From positions 1 to 7,385 of the forward strand of contig JADFUZ010000141.1 of NCBI GenBank assembly GCA_015222295.1: DNA of 7,385 nt, read 5' to 3'. Positions 1 through 6,284 of the stretch are shown in pieces. The notes below the pieces were generated by a model. The model was not told where the DNA came from, ran no database searches, and worked only from the letters and a program-made list of their open reading frames with translations. The DNA is from Chloroflexota bacterium. Its GTDB lineage: Bacteria; Chloroflexota; Dehalococcoidia; GIF9; AB-539-J10. Each line of letters begins with the position of its first letter. Positions within the stretch are counted from its first letter, which is position 1. The position numbers were made by a program, and so were the translations under genes.

Positions 1-420
1 CACAGTCCCTTTCCACTCCTTCTCCAGTTTTTCCCCTAGCTCAACAACCAATCGACTAGCCATCTTTCTCCCAACGCCGGGCACCTGACTAATGACATCC
101 ACATTACCTGTCGTGATCGCGACGACCATCTGGTCAGCGTTCAAGAAAGAGAGGAGCGCCAGAGCCACCTTGGGACCAATGCCCGAAACCGAAATGAGGT
201 TCTTGAACAAGCCCAGCTCTTCGTAAGAGGCAAAACCATAGAGAGAGATATTGTCTTCCCGTAGATGGAGATGGATATGGAGGGAGATTCTGTCACTAAC
301 AGTCCCGAGCTGGGCCAGGGTTGAACCGGGAACGGAAACTTGAAACCCGACTCCGCCCACGGCGATCACGATTGAATCAGAGCCTCGGTATTCCAAGGTA
401 CCTTCGAGAGTCGCTATCAT
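1..420 (-). CDS. ruvA: Holliday junction branch-migration protein RuvA (3' end cut by window edge)
   Basis: RuvA forms a tetramer on four-way DNA junctions and loads the RuvB helicase, which drives branch migration during recombinational repair in the cytoplasm. The 140 visible codons begin MIATLEGTLEYRG and show the OB-fold N-terminal domain (about residues 1-63, ending in the typical REDN..LYGF). Domain II follows with two helix-hairpin-helix motifs, SVSGIGPKVAL (77-87) and QVPGVGRKMAS (112-122), which contact the DNA backbone. The C-terminal RuvB-binding domain lies outside the window, so whether it is intact cannot be judged. The start ATG sits one base after the ruvC stop codon and has a purine-rich ribosome binding site within the end of ruvC, so the two genes are probably translationally coupled. 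The frame stays open to the window edge. The identification is firm. Confidence 0.95.
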   Translation of the reverse strand, partial: MIATLEGTLEYRGSDSIVIAVGGVGFQVSVPGSTLAQLGTVSDRISLHIHLHLREDNISLYGFASYEELGLFKNLISVSGIGPKVALALLSFLNADQMVVAITTGNVDVISQVPGVGRKMASRLVVELGEKLEKEWKGTV

Positions 421-421
421 G

Positions 422-916
422 CTAGGCCCCCTCAGCTAGCCATTGGCTGACTAGCCTCCGCCGGCTGTGGCAGATTGCCACGGCGAGGGCATCGGCAGCA
501 TGGTGCGGTTGCGGCGCCTCGGTCAGGCCAAGCTGGACTCTCACCATCTCCCACACCTGTTGCTTGTCGCTCCGCCCATAGCTGGTCACCTGCTGCTTCA
601 CGGAGGCTGGTGAATAGTAGAAAACGGGCAACCCCACGTCGGCTGCAGCCAGGATAGAGATGGCTTGCGCCCTGCCAATGGCGAACGCTGACCTTACGTT
701 GCGCCCTACAAATGGCTCTTCGATTGCGACCTCATCCGGCTCATGCTCAGCGATGATCTTGCTTAGCTGAGCGTAAATAGAGCGCAACCTCTCCTCTACA
801 GGAATCCGGGAAGGCAGGTTCAACACCCCGCAGTCCACCATTCGCAGCTCATCCTCCACATCCACCACACCATAGCCCAGATTTAGGGTCCCAGGGTCAA
901 CCCCAAGAATACGCAT
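422..916 (-). CDS. ruvC: Holliday junction resolvase RuvC
   Basis: RuvC is a dimeric, magnesium-dependent endonuclease that cuts symmetrical strands of a Holliday junction, working with RuvAB. The 164-residue product has the RNase H-like fold signatures. These are the N-terminal MRILGVDPGT with catalytic D7, AIEEPF with catalytic E66, and the FVGRNVRSAFAIGRAQ helix. The C-terminal motif HHAADALA supplies H139 and D142. The first position of the last acidic pair is therefore His rather than the Asp of E. coli; HxxD is a known variant, for example in Thermus RuvC. The length is slightly below the 173 residues of E. coli. I chose the ATG at 916 because it begins the conserved MRILGVDPG. The frame stays open for 33 more codons upstream, but they overlap yebC and resemble nothing in the family. 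No clear ribosome binding site is visible. The gene starts 4 bases after the yebC stop. Confidence 0.95.
   Translation of the reverse strand: MRILGVDPGTLNLGYGVVDVEDELRMVDCGVLNLPSRIPVEERLRSIYAQLSKIIAEHEPDEVAIEEPFVGRNVRSAFAIGRAQAISILAAADVGLPVFYYSPASVKQQVTSYGRSDKQQVWEMVRVQLGLTEAPQPHHAADALAVAICHSRRRLVSQWLAEGA
427..433 (-). promoter_or_regulatory. ruvA ribosome binding site
   Basis: The minus strand reads GAGGGGG six bases before the ruvA ATG, inside the last codons of ruvC. It can pair with the 16S rRNA tail if G-U pairs are allowed. It supports the ATG at 420 as the start and suggests coupling to ruvC translation. Confidence 0.55.
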
Positions 917-920
917 CTCG

Positions 921-1673
921 TTATGCCGGACTGCGCAATCGCTCCAGTGTCGCGTCGGAGAAATCGATATTGGAGAAGACACGCTGCACATCATCCATCT
1001 CTTCCAATCGGTCAAACAGATTCAAGGCCTGAACAGCCTTGGCCTCGTCCAGCAACACTGTGTTCTTGGGTACCAGAGAGATCTCCGCCGATATCACGTG
1101 ACTGGCTTCTTCGACGCTCTTCCTTATCTTCTCCATGTCGCTGGGCTGTGTGTAGATCTCGAGGTAGCCCTGCTCCGTCTTAACATCCTCAGCCCCGGCA
1201 TCAATGGCAGACAACGCTATTCCTTCGGCATCCGAGTCACCGGTTTCGACTGTGATCACACCTTTGCTTTCAAACAACCATGCCACACAACCACTCTCAC
1301 CCAAGCTACCACCATGCCGCAAGAATAGACGGCGCACATCCTGAATCGTGCGGTTACGGTTGTCAGAGAGGGCCTCCACCAAGACCGCTACTCCATTTGG
1401 GCCGTATCCCTCGAGTGTCAGTTCGTTCAAATCAGCCGCTCCGGTTTCACCACTGCCGCGCCTTATCGCTCTCTCGATGTTGTCAGACGGCATGTTGTTG
1501 TCCCGAGCTTTCTGCACCACCAATCGTAGCTGAAAATTGCTCTCCAGACTGCTCCCCCCCTCCCTAACGGCAACTATGATCTCCCGCGCAAGCTTCGTGA
1601 ATAGTTGCCCCCGTCTGGCATCGGCAACTCCCTTCTGCCGCTTTATTTGTGACCACTTAGAATGTCCCGACAT
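921..1673 (-). CDS. yebC: YebC/TACO1-family protein
   Basis: Members of this family have long been annotated as transcriptional regulators. More recent work on bacterial YebC and mitochondrial TACO1 points to a role on the ribosome, helping synthesis of proline-rich stretches. The 250-residue product starts with the hallmark MSGHSKWSQIKRQKG and carries the usual blocks RRGQLFTKLAREI (about 21-33), DNNMPSDNIERAI (about 58-70), YGPNGVAVLVE and RHGGSLGESGCVAWLF. Its length is typical. The ATG at 1673 is chosen because it begins the family signature; a 15-codon upstream extension exists in frame but lacks homology and would read through the proposed promoter. The gene leads the yebC-ruvC-ruvA unit, an order seen in many bacteria. 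Only a weak GGG-type ribosome binding site precedes the ATG. A run of seven G residues (coding strand) near codons 38-40 leaves the frame intact. Confidence 0.95.
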   Translation of the reverse strand: MSGHSKWSQIKRQKGVADARRGQLFTKLAREIIVAVREGGSSLESNFQLRLVVQKARDNNMPSDNIERAIRRGSGETGAADLNELTLEGYGPNGVAVLVEALSDNRNRTIQDVRRLFLRHGGSLGESGCVAWLFESKGVITVETGDSDAEGIALSAIDAGAEDVKTEQGYLEIYTQPSDMEKIRKSVEEASHVISAEISLVPKNTVLLDEAKAVQALNLFDRLEEMDDVQRVFSNIDFSDATLERLRSPA

Positions 1674-1689
1674 AGTACCCAGCAATCCA

Positions 1690-1718
1690 ATTCTAGCATC
1701 GGTAACCCAAAGACGCAA
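1690..1718 (-). promoter_or_regulatory. Predicted yebC-ruvCA promoter (extended -10)
   Basis: Read on the minus strand, a -10 hexamer TAGAAT (1690-1695, five of six matches to TATAAT) is preceded by TG at the extended -10 position. A weak -35, TTGCGT (1713-1718), lies at the ideal 17-base spacing. Transcription would begin near 1683, giving a leader of only about 10 bases before the yebC ATG at 1673. This is prediction from sequence only. A second candidate further upstream (TTAACA at 1902-1907 and TATGGT at 1878-1883, 18-base spacing) would give a leader near 200 bases and overlap the argJ promoter. Confidence 0.5.
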
Positions 1719-1734
1719 AGCATCAACGAACCAC

Positions 1735-1763
1735 GGTGCCCTATGTTGGCGTACACGGGCATC
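1735..1763 (+). other. Hairpin in the intergenic region
   Basis: GGTGCCC (1735-1741) can pair over all seven positions, one of them G-U, with GGGCATC (1757-1763). The loop is 15 bases, in which TGT and ACA could add a small inner stem. There is no T tract after it, so it does not look like an intrinsic terminator. It lies upstream of both predicted start points and may not be transcribed at all. Function unknown. Confidence 0.3.
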
Positions 1764-1802
1764 AGAAGACGCAGCCGCACAACCGAAGGAAGCTCTCTCG
1801 AC

Positions 1803-1819
1803 GGCAAAGCTGGCAAAGC
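1803..1819 (+). repeat. Short tandem direct repeat GGCAAAGC x2
   Basis: GGCAAAGC occurs at 1803-1810 and again at 1812-1819, separated by one T. It could be a tandem protein-binding site in the divergent promoter region or simply chance. Nothing else in the sequence decides between these. Confidence 0.3.
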
Positions 1820-1893
1820 CATTTCTCGGGCCATCTGCGCAACCAGGAGAGCCTCATGGACTATGATATTGCCAGAAACCATATGTGTTGTTG

Positions 1894-1902
1894 TGCTATA
1901 GT
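1894..1902 (+). promoter_or_regulatory. Predicted argJBDGH promoter (extended -10)
   Basis: TGCTATAGT is an extended -10 element: TG at 1894-1895, one base, then TATAGT (1897-1902, five of six matches to TATAAT). Nothing resembling a good -35 lies 16-18 bases upstream; TTGCCA at 1869-1874 is too far away, with a 22-base spacer. Extended -10 promoters often work with a poor -35. Only nine bases separate the hexamer from the argJ ATG, so transcription should start about 1908-1912 and the message would be leaderless or nearly so. Confidence 0.5.
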
Positions 1903-1911
1903 GTTAACCCC

Positions 1912-3108
1912 ATGTGTGAGGTAACGCCCTCGGGCACCATCACATCAGTCCCGGGCTTCCACGCTGGTGCCGCTCAGTCCGGCATAAGGACCAAGAACAG
2001 GCTTGATCTGGCCATCCTCTACTCCGAAGTCCCGTGCGTCGCCGCAGGCGTTTTTACCACTAACCAGATCAAGTCATCTCCAGTTGTCCTGTCCCGAGAG
2101 CACTTGTCAAGAGGACGAGTCCAGGCAGTTGTGGCTAATTCAGGCTGCGCTAATGCCTGTGTCGGTGAGCAAGGGCTAGCTGACGCGCGGGAAATGGCAC
2201 AACTGGTAGCGGGAAAGCTGGGAATACGCCCCAATGATGTCCTTGTCGCCAGCACCGGCGTGATTGGGACACGACTGCCTATGGACCGTGTGCAAATCGG
2301 GATCAGGGATGTCGAACTCAGAGCAAACGGCGGTCACGACTTCGCCAGGGCCATAATGACGACAGACACCAATCCCAAGGAGGTAGCAGTCAGCGTTGAC
2401 GTGGGAGGAACTGAGATTGCTATTGCCGGAGTCGCAAAGGGATCAGGCATGATCCACCCTGACATGTCAACCATGCTTGCTTTTGTTGCCACCGATGCCT
2501 CGATACATGCTGGGTTCCTCCAGGCTGCATTGAAGCAAGCAGTAGATGTTTCTTTCCACATGATTAGCGTTGATGGAGAAACCAGTCCCAGCGACTGCGT
2601 ATTCCTGCTAGCCAACGGTAGAGCTGGCAACGATACAATCGGCTTCGACAATGGTGGCGTCTTTCAGCAAGCCCTGAGCGAGGTTTGCCTGCACCTGGCC
2701 AGGTCTGTAGCGCGAGACGGCGAAGGAGCAACGAAGATGATTGAGGTAGTGGTGGAAGGGGCAAGACAGCAGTCTAGCGCGCGCCAGGCGGCCAGAACCA
2801 TTGTAAGCTCGCCGCTGGTAAAAGCAGCAATACATGGTAGTGACCCCAACTGGGGGCGTATTGTCACTGCTCTAGGACGGAGTGGGGCCGAAGTGATGGA
2901 GGAAAAGCTGGACGTGTATCTGAACGATATCAACGTTATGAAACAGGGCCATGTCGTTCCTGTAGGCAGAGAGAAGCTTCAGGCATCCCTGCAAAACAGT
3001 ACTGTGTCTATCAGACTACATCTCAATCTGGGAGATGGCACGGCCACTGCTTGGGGATGCGACCTATCTGAGGAGTATGTTACGATAAACAGCGCCTATA
3101 CGACATAG
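1912..3108 (+). CDS. argJ: Glutamate N-acetyltransferase / ornithine acetyltransferase ArgJ
   Basis: ArgJ moves the acetyl group from N-acetylornithine to glutamate, releasing ornithine and recycling N-acetylglutamate. Some members also use acetyl-CoA, and sequence alone does not settle that here. The 398-residue product has the family landmarks: NSGCANAC (76-83), the oxyanion-hole segment STGVIG (114-119), and the self-cleavage site KGSGMIHPDMSTMLAF (176-191). The chain should break before the nucleophile T187, giving alpha and beta subunits of about 186 and 212 residues. DGETSPSD (221-228), DPNWGRI and a C-terminal YVTINSAYTT follow. I chose the ATG at 1912; a GTG at 1885 would add nine residues but would place the -10 element inside the gene. 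No Shine-Dalgarno sequence precedes either start. argJ leads the arginine unit and its stop codon directly abuts the argB start. Confidence 0.95.
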   Translation: MCEVTPSGTITSVPGFHAGAAQSGIRTKNRLDLAILYSEVPCVAAGVFTTNQIKSSPVVLSREHLSRGRVQAVVANSGCANACVGEQGLADAREMAQLVAGKLGIRPNDVLVASTGVIGTRLPMDRVQIGIRDVELRANGGHDFARAIMTTDTNPKEVAVSVDVGGTEIAIAGVAKGSGMIHPDMSTMLAFVATDASIHAGFLQAALKQAVDVSFHMISVDGETSPSDCVFLLANGRAGNDTIGFDNGGVFQQALSEVCLHLARSVARDGEGATKMIEVVVEGARQQSSARQAARTIVSSPLVKAAIHGSDPNWGRIVTALGRSGAEVMEEKLDVYLNDINVMKQGHVVPVGREKLQASLQNSTVSIRLHLNLGDGTATAWGCDLSEEYVTINSAYTT

Positions 3109-3885
3109 ATGGAGAAAGTCATAGTTGTCAAGATCGGAGGCAGCACACTTGGCAGTCACGACACAACCCTGGAAGACCTGGTGCTGCTGCAGAAGAGAGG
3201 CATGTCAACGCTCCTGGTCCATGGGGGTGGTCAGCAGGTTTCCAGTTGGTTCTCCAGGAGCGCCATTCCCTCCAGGTTCATAGATGGCTTGAGAGTCACC
3301 GACGCAGAAGGATTGGAGATAGCAACCGCTGTGCTGGCTGGCTTAGTGAACAAGAGACTCGTGCTACGAATCCAGGCCTTGGGGGGGAAGACAATAGGCT
3401 TGAGCGGCATTGATGGCAACGTACTCTGGGCGAGCGTCAAGAAGCCTGAACTGGGCTACGTTGGTGAGATTGCAAGAGTCAATACCACGCTACTGGAACT
3501 ACTGCTGGGAAAGGGCTACATCCCGGTGCTTGCTCCGATATGCTCTGGCATAGTTGGCGACGGGGTGTCATTGCTCAACGTGAACGGAGACGCCGCCGCT
3601 GGCGAAATTGCGGCTGCAATAGGCGCTGAGAAACTCGTTTTCCTGACAGATGTTGATGGCATCCACGATGATTCCGGCAAGACCATAGCCAGACTCACTC
3701 CTGCTGAGGCGCAGAATATGATTGGCTCTGGCACGGCTTCAGGTGGGATGATACCCAAGATAGAGGCTTGCCTCAAGGCCTTGACTGCAGTGCGTCAAGC
3801 TCGGATTGTGGACGGGAGAGCATCTCACGCGTTACTCAAGGAGATTCCAAATGGAAGTGGAGGAACCACCATTGCCTCAGGATAA
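3109..3885 (+). CDS. argB: N-acetylglutamate kinase ArgB
   Basis: ArgB phosphorylates N-acetyl-L-glutamate with ATP, the second step of arginine synthesis, in the cytoplasm. The 258-residue product belongs to the amino acid kinase fold. It shows VKIGGS with K8 near the start, HGGG (38-41), the substrate loop GLRVTD (60-65), NVNGDAAA (157-164) and GGMIPKIEAC with K217. GLRVT marks it as an ArgB rather than a LysW-dependent LysZ kinase. The length equals that of the arginine-insensitive E. coli enzyme, and there is no N-terminal extension before the first beta strand. Arginine-inhibited kinases carry an extra helix there. The ATG follows the argJ stop with no gap (TAGATG) and has no Shine-Dalgarno sequence, so translation probably depends on ribosomes finishing argJ. 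A run of seven G residues at 3381-3387 leaves the frame intact. Confidence 0.95.
   Translation: MEKVIVVKIGGSTLGSHDTTLEDLVLLQKRGMSTLLVHGGGQQVSSWFSRSAIPSRFIDGLRVTDAEGLEIATAVLAGLVNKRLVLRIQALGGKTIGLSGIDGNVLWASVKKPELGYVGEIARVNTTLLELLLGKGYIPVLAPICSGIVGDGVSLLNVNGDAAAGEIAAAIGAEKLVFLTDVDGIHDDSGKTIARLTPAEAQNMIGSGTASGGMIPKIEACLKALTAVRQARIVDGRASHALLKEIPNGSGGTTIASG
3838..3843 (+). promoter_or_regulatory. argD ribosome binding site inside argB
   Basis: AAGGAG lies seven bases before the ATG at 3851, within the last codons of argB. It decides the argD start: the longer option, a GTG at 3806, has no such site. It also implies a 35-base overlap between argB and argD. Confidence 0.8.
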
Positions 3886-5068
3886 CTGGCATGACTTGGA
3901 ACACGAGCTGTTTCTGAGCACGTTTAAGAGGTTCCCCGTGACCTTGGTTCGAGGTCAAGGCACTCAGGTCTGGGATGACCAGGGAAAGCAATACCTTGAC
4001 CTTGTCGGCGGCTGGGCGGTGGACAGCCTGGGACACTGTCCCCCAGTGGTTGTTGATGCTTTGGAAAGGCAAGCCAAGACCCTGATTCACACATCAAACC
4101 AGTTCTACACCATTCCTCAGATAGAGCTAGCACAACTTCTGGTGCAGAATAGCTGTCTTGACAAGGTTTTCATTTGCAACAGCGGTGCTGAGGCCAACGA
4201 GGGAGCAGTGAAGCTAGCTCGGAGATACGGGAAGCTCCGCCTCGATGGCGCCTACGAAATCATAACTACCCGCGACTCTTTCCATGGGCGAACGTTGGCT
4301 ATGACTGCCGCTACGGGGCAACAGAGTTTCCACGATCCATATACTCCCCTGCCTGGCGGCTTTGTCAATGTTGAATTCAACCATGTGGAAGCAATTCAAG
4401 AGGCTACCACGGCCAGGACCTGCGGCGTAATGCTGGAGCCAATCCAGGGTGAAGGCGGAGTTAACCTTCCGGAGGATGATTACCTCGAGAGAGTACGAAG
4501 TTGGTGTCGCCAAAAGGGCATTCTCTTTATCTTGGATGAAATTCAGACCGGCATAGGCAGAACGGGGACTCTGTTCGCCTATGAGCAATTCAAGGTGGAA
4601 CCGGATATAATGACCCTGGCCAAAGGGCTTGCTAGCGGAGTACCTATAGGTGCTTTTCTGGCCAAAGAGCATGTTTCTGTCTTCAGCCCTGGTGACCATG
4701 GTTCTACCTTTGGTGGCAATCCTCTTGTTTGTGCTGCTGCCTGCGCCACCCTGAAGTACATCGTTGATCACGACGTACCGGGCAGAGTCAAGCGGGTAGG
4801 AGACTATTTCCTGGCTCGGCTGGAAAGCTTGAGGCAGCACTTTGATTCAATCGCCAAGGTAAGAGGCCGCGGACTCCTGATAGCCTTGCAGTTTGACAGC
4901 GACATCGCTCAAGAAATAGCCATGGCCTGTCTGGAAAGGGGGCTGCTGGTCAACAAGGTGAAACCCGGTACACTTCGGTTCATGCCACCCCTGATTATCA
5001 CCGAGACCGATGTGGACAAGGCAATTGGCATCTTGGAAGACGCCCTTAGGGAGAAGACAAGGAGGTGA
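3851..5068 (+). CDS. argD: Acetylornithine aminotransferase ArgD
   Basis: ArgD is a pyridoxal-phosphate enzyme that transfers an amino group from glutamate to N-acetylglutamate semialdehyde, giving N-acetylornithine. Many ArgD enzymes also serve lysine synthesis as succinyldiaminopimelate aminotransferase. The 405-residue product is a class-III aminotransferase. It shows SGAEANE (111-117), FHGRT (144-148), EPIQGEGG (196-203), LDEIQTGIGRTG (228-239) with the cofactor-ring aspartate D229, TLAKGL (255-260) with the Schiff-base lysine K258, STFGGNP (285-291) and LRFMPPLI near the C-terminus. The start at ATG 3851 is supported by a strong Shine-Dalgarno sequence. The gene overlaps argB by 35 bases and its TGA stop forms part of the argG ribosome binding site. 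Related 4-aminobutyrate or ornithine aminotransferases share these motifs, but the operon context makes ArgD the best call. Confidence 0.93.
   Translation: MEVEEPPLPQDNWHDLEHELFLSTFKRFPVTLVRGQGTQVWDDQGKQYLDLVGGWAVDSLGHCPPVVVDALERQAKTLIHTSNQFYTIPQIELAQLLVQNSCLDKVFICNSGAEANEGAVKLARRYGKLRLDGAYEIITTRDSFHGRTLAMTAATGQQSFHDPYTPLPGGFVNVEFNHVEAIQEATTARTCGVMLEPIQGEGGVNLPEDDYLERVRSWCRQKGILFILDEIQTGIGRTGTLFAYEQFKVEPDIMTLAKGLASGVPIGAFLAKEHVSVFSPGDHGSTFGGNPLVCAAACATLKYIVDHDVPGRVKRVGDYFLARLESLRQHFDSIAKVRGRGLLIALQFDSDIAQEIAMACLERGLLVNKVKPGTLRFMPPLIITETDVDKAIGILEDALREKTRR
5059..5068 (+). promoter_or_regulatory. argG ribosome binding site containing the argD stop codon
   Basis: AAGGAGGTGA is a full ten-base complement to the usual 3' tail of bacterial 16S rRNA and ends two bases before the argG ATG at 5070. 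Its last three bases are the argD stop codon TGA. It fixes the argG start at 5070 rather than an upstream in-frame GTG at 5010. Confidence 0.9.
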
Positions 5069-5069
5069 A

Positions 5070-6284
5070 ATGTCGGACACAGTAGTGCTGGCCTACAGCG
5101 GAGGGCTGGATACTTCGGTAGCGATAAGGTGGCTCAAAGAAGAACGCAATATGGATGTCATCGCCTTCACCGTGGACATAGGCAATGTTGCTGACCTTGG
5201 CGCCATCAGGCAGAAAGCCCTCGATGTCGGCGCCATCAAGGCCCTCGTGGTTGACGCCAGGGAAACCTTCATCCAATCATACGTTTTTCCAGCGCTTCAA
5301 GCTGATGCCGTTTACGAGGCGCAGTATCCACTGGCTACAGCGCTGGGACGTCCTCTTATAGCCCAGCTTCTGGTGGAAACAGCAAGAAAAGAAGGCGCGG
5401 CTGCCGTAGCCCACGGCTGTACAGGCAAGGGGAACGACCAGGTCAGAATGGACGTGAGTGTGGCTGCTCTGGCTCCCGAGCTCAAGGTGTTGGCTCCGGC
5501 CAGAGACTGGAACATGACTCGGGAGCAGACGATTCTCTATGCTCAGACTCACCATATCCCGGTTCCCATTACCAGAACCAGTCCATATTCCATCGACGAG
5601 AACCTGTGGGGAAGAAGCATTGAGTGCGGTATCCTGGAAGACCCATGGCATGAGCCCCCCAGTGACGTCTTCGCCTGGACCAGAGCCCTCGAGGCAACGC
5701 CGGACGAGCCCTGCTATTTGGAAATCGAGTTTTTTGAGGGAGTTCCCATAGCCCTCGACAACGAAAAGGAAGACGGAGTCAGGCTGGTTACGAGAGTCCA
5801 CGAGCTGGCTGCCGAACATGGTGTGGGCAGAATTGACCATGTCGAGAATCGGCTTGTGGGCATAAAATCCAGGGAAATCTACGAGGCGCCGGCGGCCACA
5901 GTCCTGCTCAAAGCACACCAAGCTCTAGAAGCTCTGGTGCTAACCAAGGAGCAGCTTCGTTTCAAGAGCAAGGTGGCCAGCGAGTACGCTGACCTTGTTT
6001 ACAACGGGTTGTGGTTCACGGGCCTGCGTCAGGATCTGACTGCGTACGTAGGGAGTACCCAGAGATACGTGTCCGGGACTGCCAGGTTGAAGCTCTTCAA
6101 AGGCAATTGCCATGTAGTCGGGCGCAAATCGCCGTACTCGCTCTACGACTACAGTCTGGCTACATACGATAAAGGCGATGCCTTCGACCAAAGCGATTCT
6201 CCCGGCTTTATTCGTATCTGGGGTCTGCCCGTTAGAACTCAGGCTCGTTCTCAATCCCTGTTCCATCAGAAGGACCAATGCTAG
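5070..6284 (+). CDS. argG: Argininosuccinate synthase ArgG
   Basis: ArgG condenses citrulline and aspartate with ATP, giving argininosuccinate, AMP and pyrophosphate. The 404-residue product matches the common bacterial type-1 enzyme in length. It has the N-type ATP pyrophosphatase loop YSGGLDTS (9-16), HGCTGKGNDQVR (115-126), SPYSIDENLWGRSIECG (171-187) followed by ILEDPW, and a C-terminal synthetase domain ending in IWGLPVRTQ. About a dozen residues follow that usual end (RSQSLFHQKDQC) and overlap the argH start; they look like drift rather than a domain. The start is fixed by a perfect Shine-Dalgarno sequence. One base separates the argD stop from this start, and the gene overlaps argH by seven bases. 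Citrulline must come from an ornithine carbamoyltransferase, whose gene is not present between argD and argG, where it is found in many argCJBDFGH clusters. Confidence 0.96.
   Translation: MSDTVVLAYSGGLDTSVAIRWLKEERNMDVIAFTVDIGNVADLGAIRQKALDVGAIKALVVDARETFIQSYVFPALQADAVYEAQYPLATALGRPLIAQLLVETARKEGAAAVAHGCTGKGNDQVRMDVSVAALAPELKVLAPARDWNMTREQTILYAQTHHIPVPITRTSPYSIDENLWGRSIECGILEDPWHEPPSDVFAWTRALEATPDEPCYLEIEFFEGVPIALDNEKEDGVRLVTRVHELAAEHGVGRIDHVENRLVGIKSREIYEAPAATVLLKAHQALEALVLTKEQLRFKSKVASEYADLVYNGLWFTGLRQDLTAYVGSTQRYVSGTARLKLFKGNCHVVGRKSPYSLYDYSLATYDKGDAFDQSDSPGFIRIWGLPVRTQARSQSLFHQKDQC
6268..6274 (+). promoter_or_regulatory. argH ribosome binding site inside argG
   Basis: AGAAGGA lies three bases before the ATG at 6278, within the end of argG. 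The pairing is good but the spacing is shorter than usual. It supports the ATG at 6278, which is in any case the first start possible in this frame after the in-frame TAG at 6233-6235. Confidence 0.55.

Larger units (their letters stand above)
1674..1911. other. Divergent intergenic region between yebC and argJ
   Basis: This 238-base gap separates two diverging units and carries a proposed promoter at each end. Several frames remain open across it, but none yields a product I recognise or has a convincing start signal, and the longest overlap the start of yebC out of frame. I see no tRNA, T-box, riboswitch or palindromic arginine-repressor box. What remains is a hairpin at 1735-1763, a short tandem repeat at 1803-1819, and the palindromes CATATG (1880-1885) and GTTAAC (1903-1908) close to the argJ promoter. 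Confidence 0.7.

Noticed and set aside
422..550. RuvC with His in place of the third catalytic Asp of E. coli
   Set aside because: HxxD is a known natural variant of this active site, so it does not indicate loss of function.
1554..1560. Seven-C run in yebC (and a seven-G run at 3381-3387 in argB) as possible phase-variation or frameshift sites
   Set aside because: Both encode conserved Gly-Gly pairs in intact frames, and housekeeping genes are unlikely phase-variable targets.
1698..1770. Possible cyclic-di-GMP (GEMM) riboswitch: GACGCAAAGC at 1712-1721 on plus and GGGTTACCGATG on minus strand resemble class-I motif pieces
   Set aside because: The two pieces lie on opposite strands and nearly adjoin, the GGGCAAACC-type half is missing, and the region lies upstream of both predicted transcription starts.
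1643..1882. 79-codon minus-strand open frame across the yebC start
   Set aside because: It overlaps yebC out of frame, has no ribosome binding site or recognisable family, and much of it is shared with the promoter region.
1850..1911. Arginine repressor (ArgR/AhrC) box before argJ
   Set aside because: Only short palindromes (CATATG, GTTAAC) are visible; no AT-rich 18-base ARG-box-like pattern could be matched.
4214..4840. 208-codon open frame antisense to argD
   Set aside because: It lies wholly opposite a well-conserved aminotransferase gene and its product has no recognisable motifs; a codon-bias shadow.
5277..5921. 214-codon open frame antisense to argG
   Set aside because: It lies wholly opposite conserved argG sequence, with no family resemblance or start signal.
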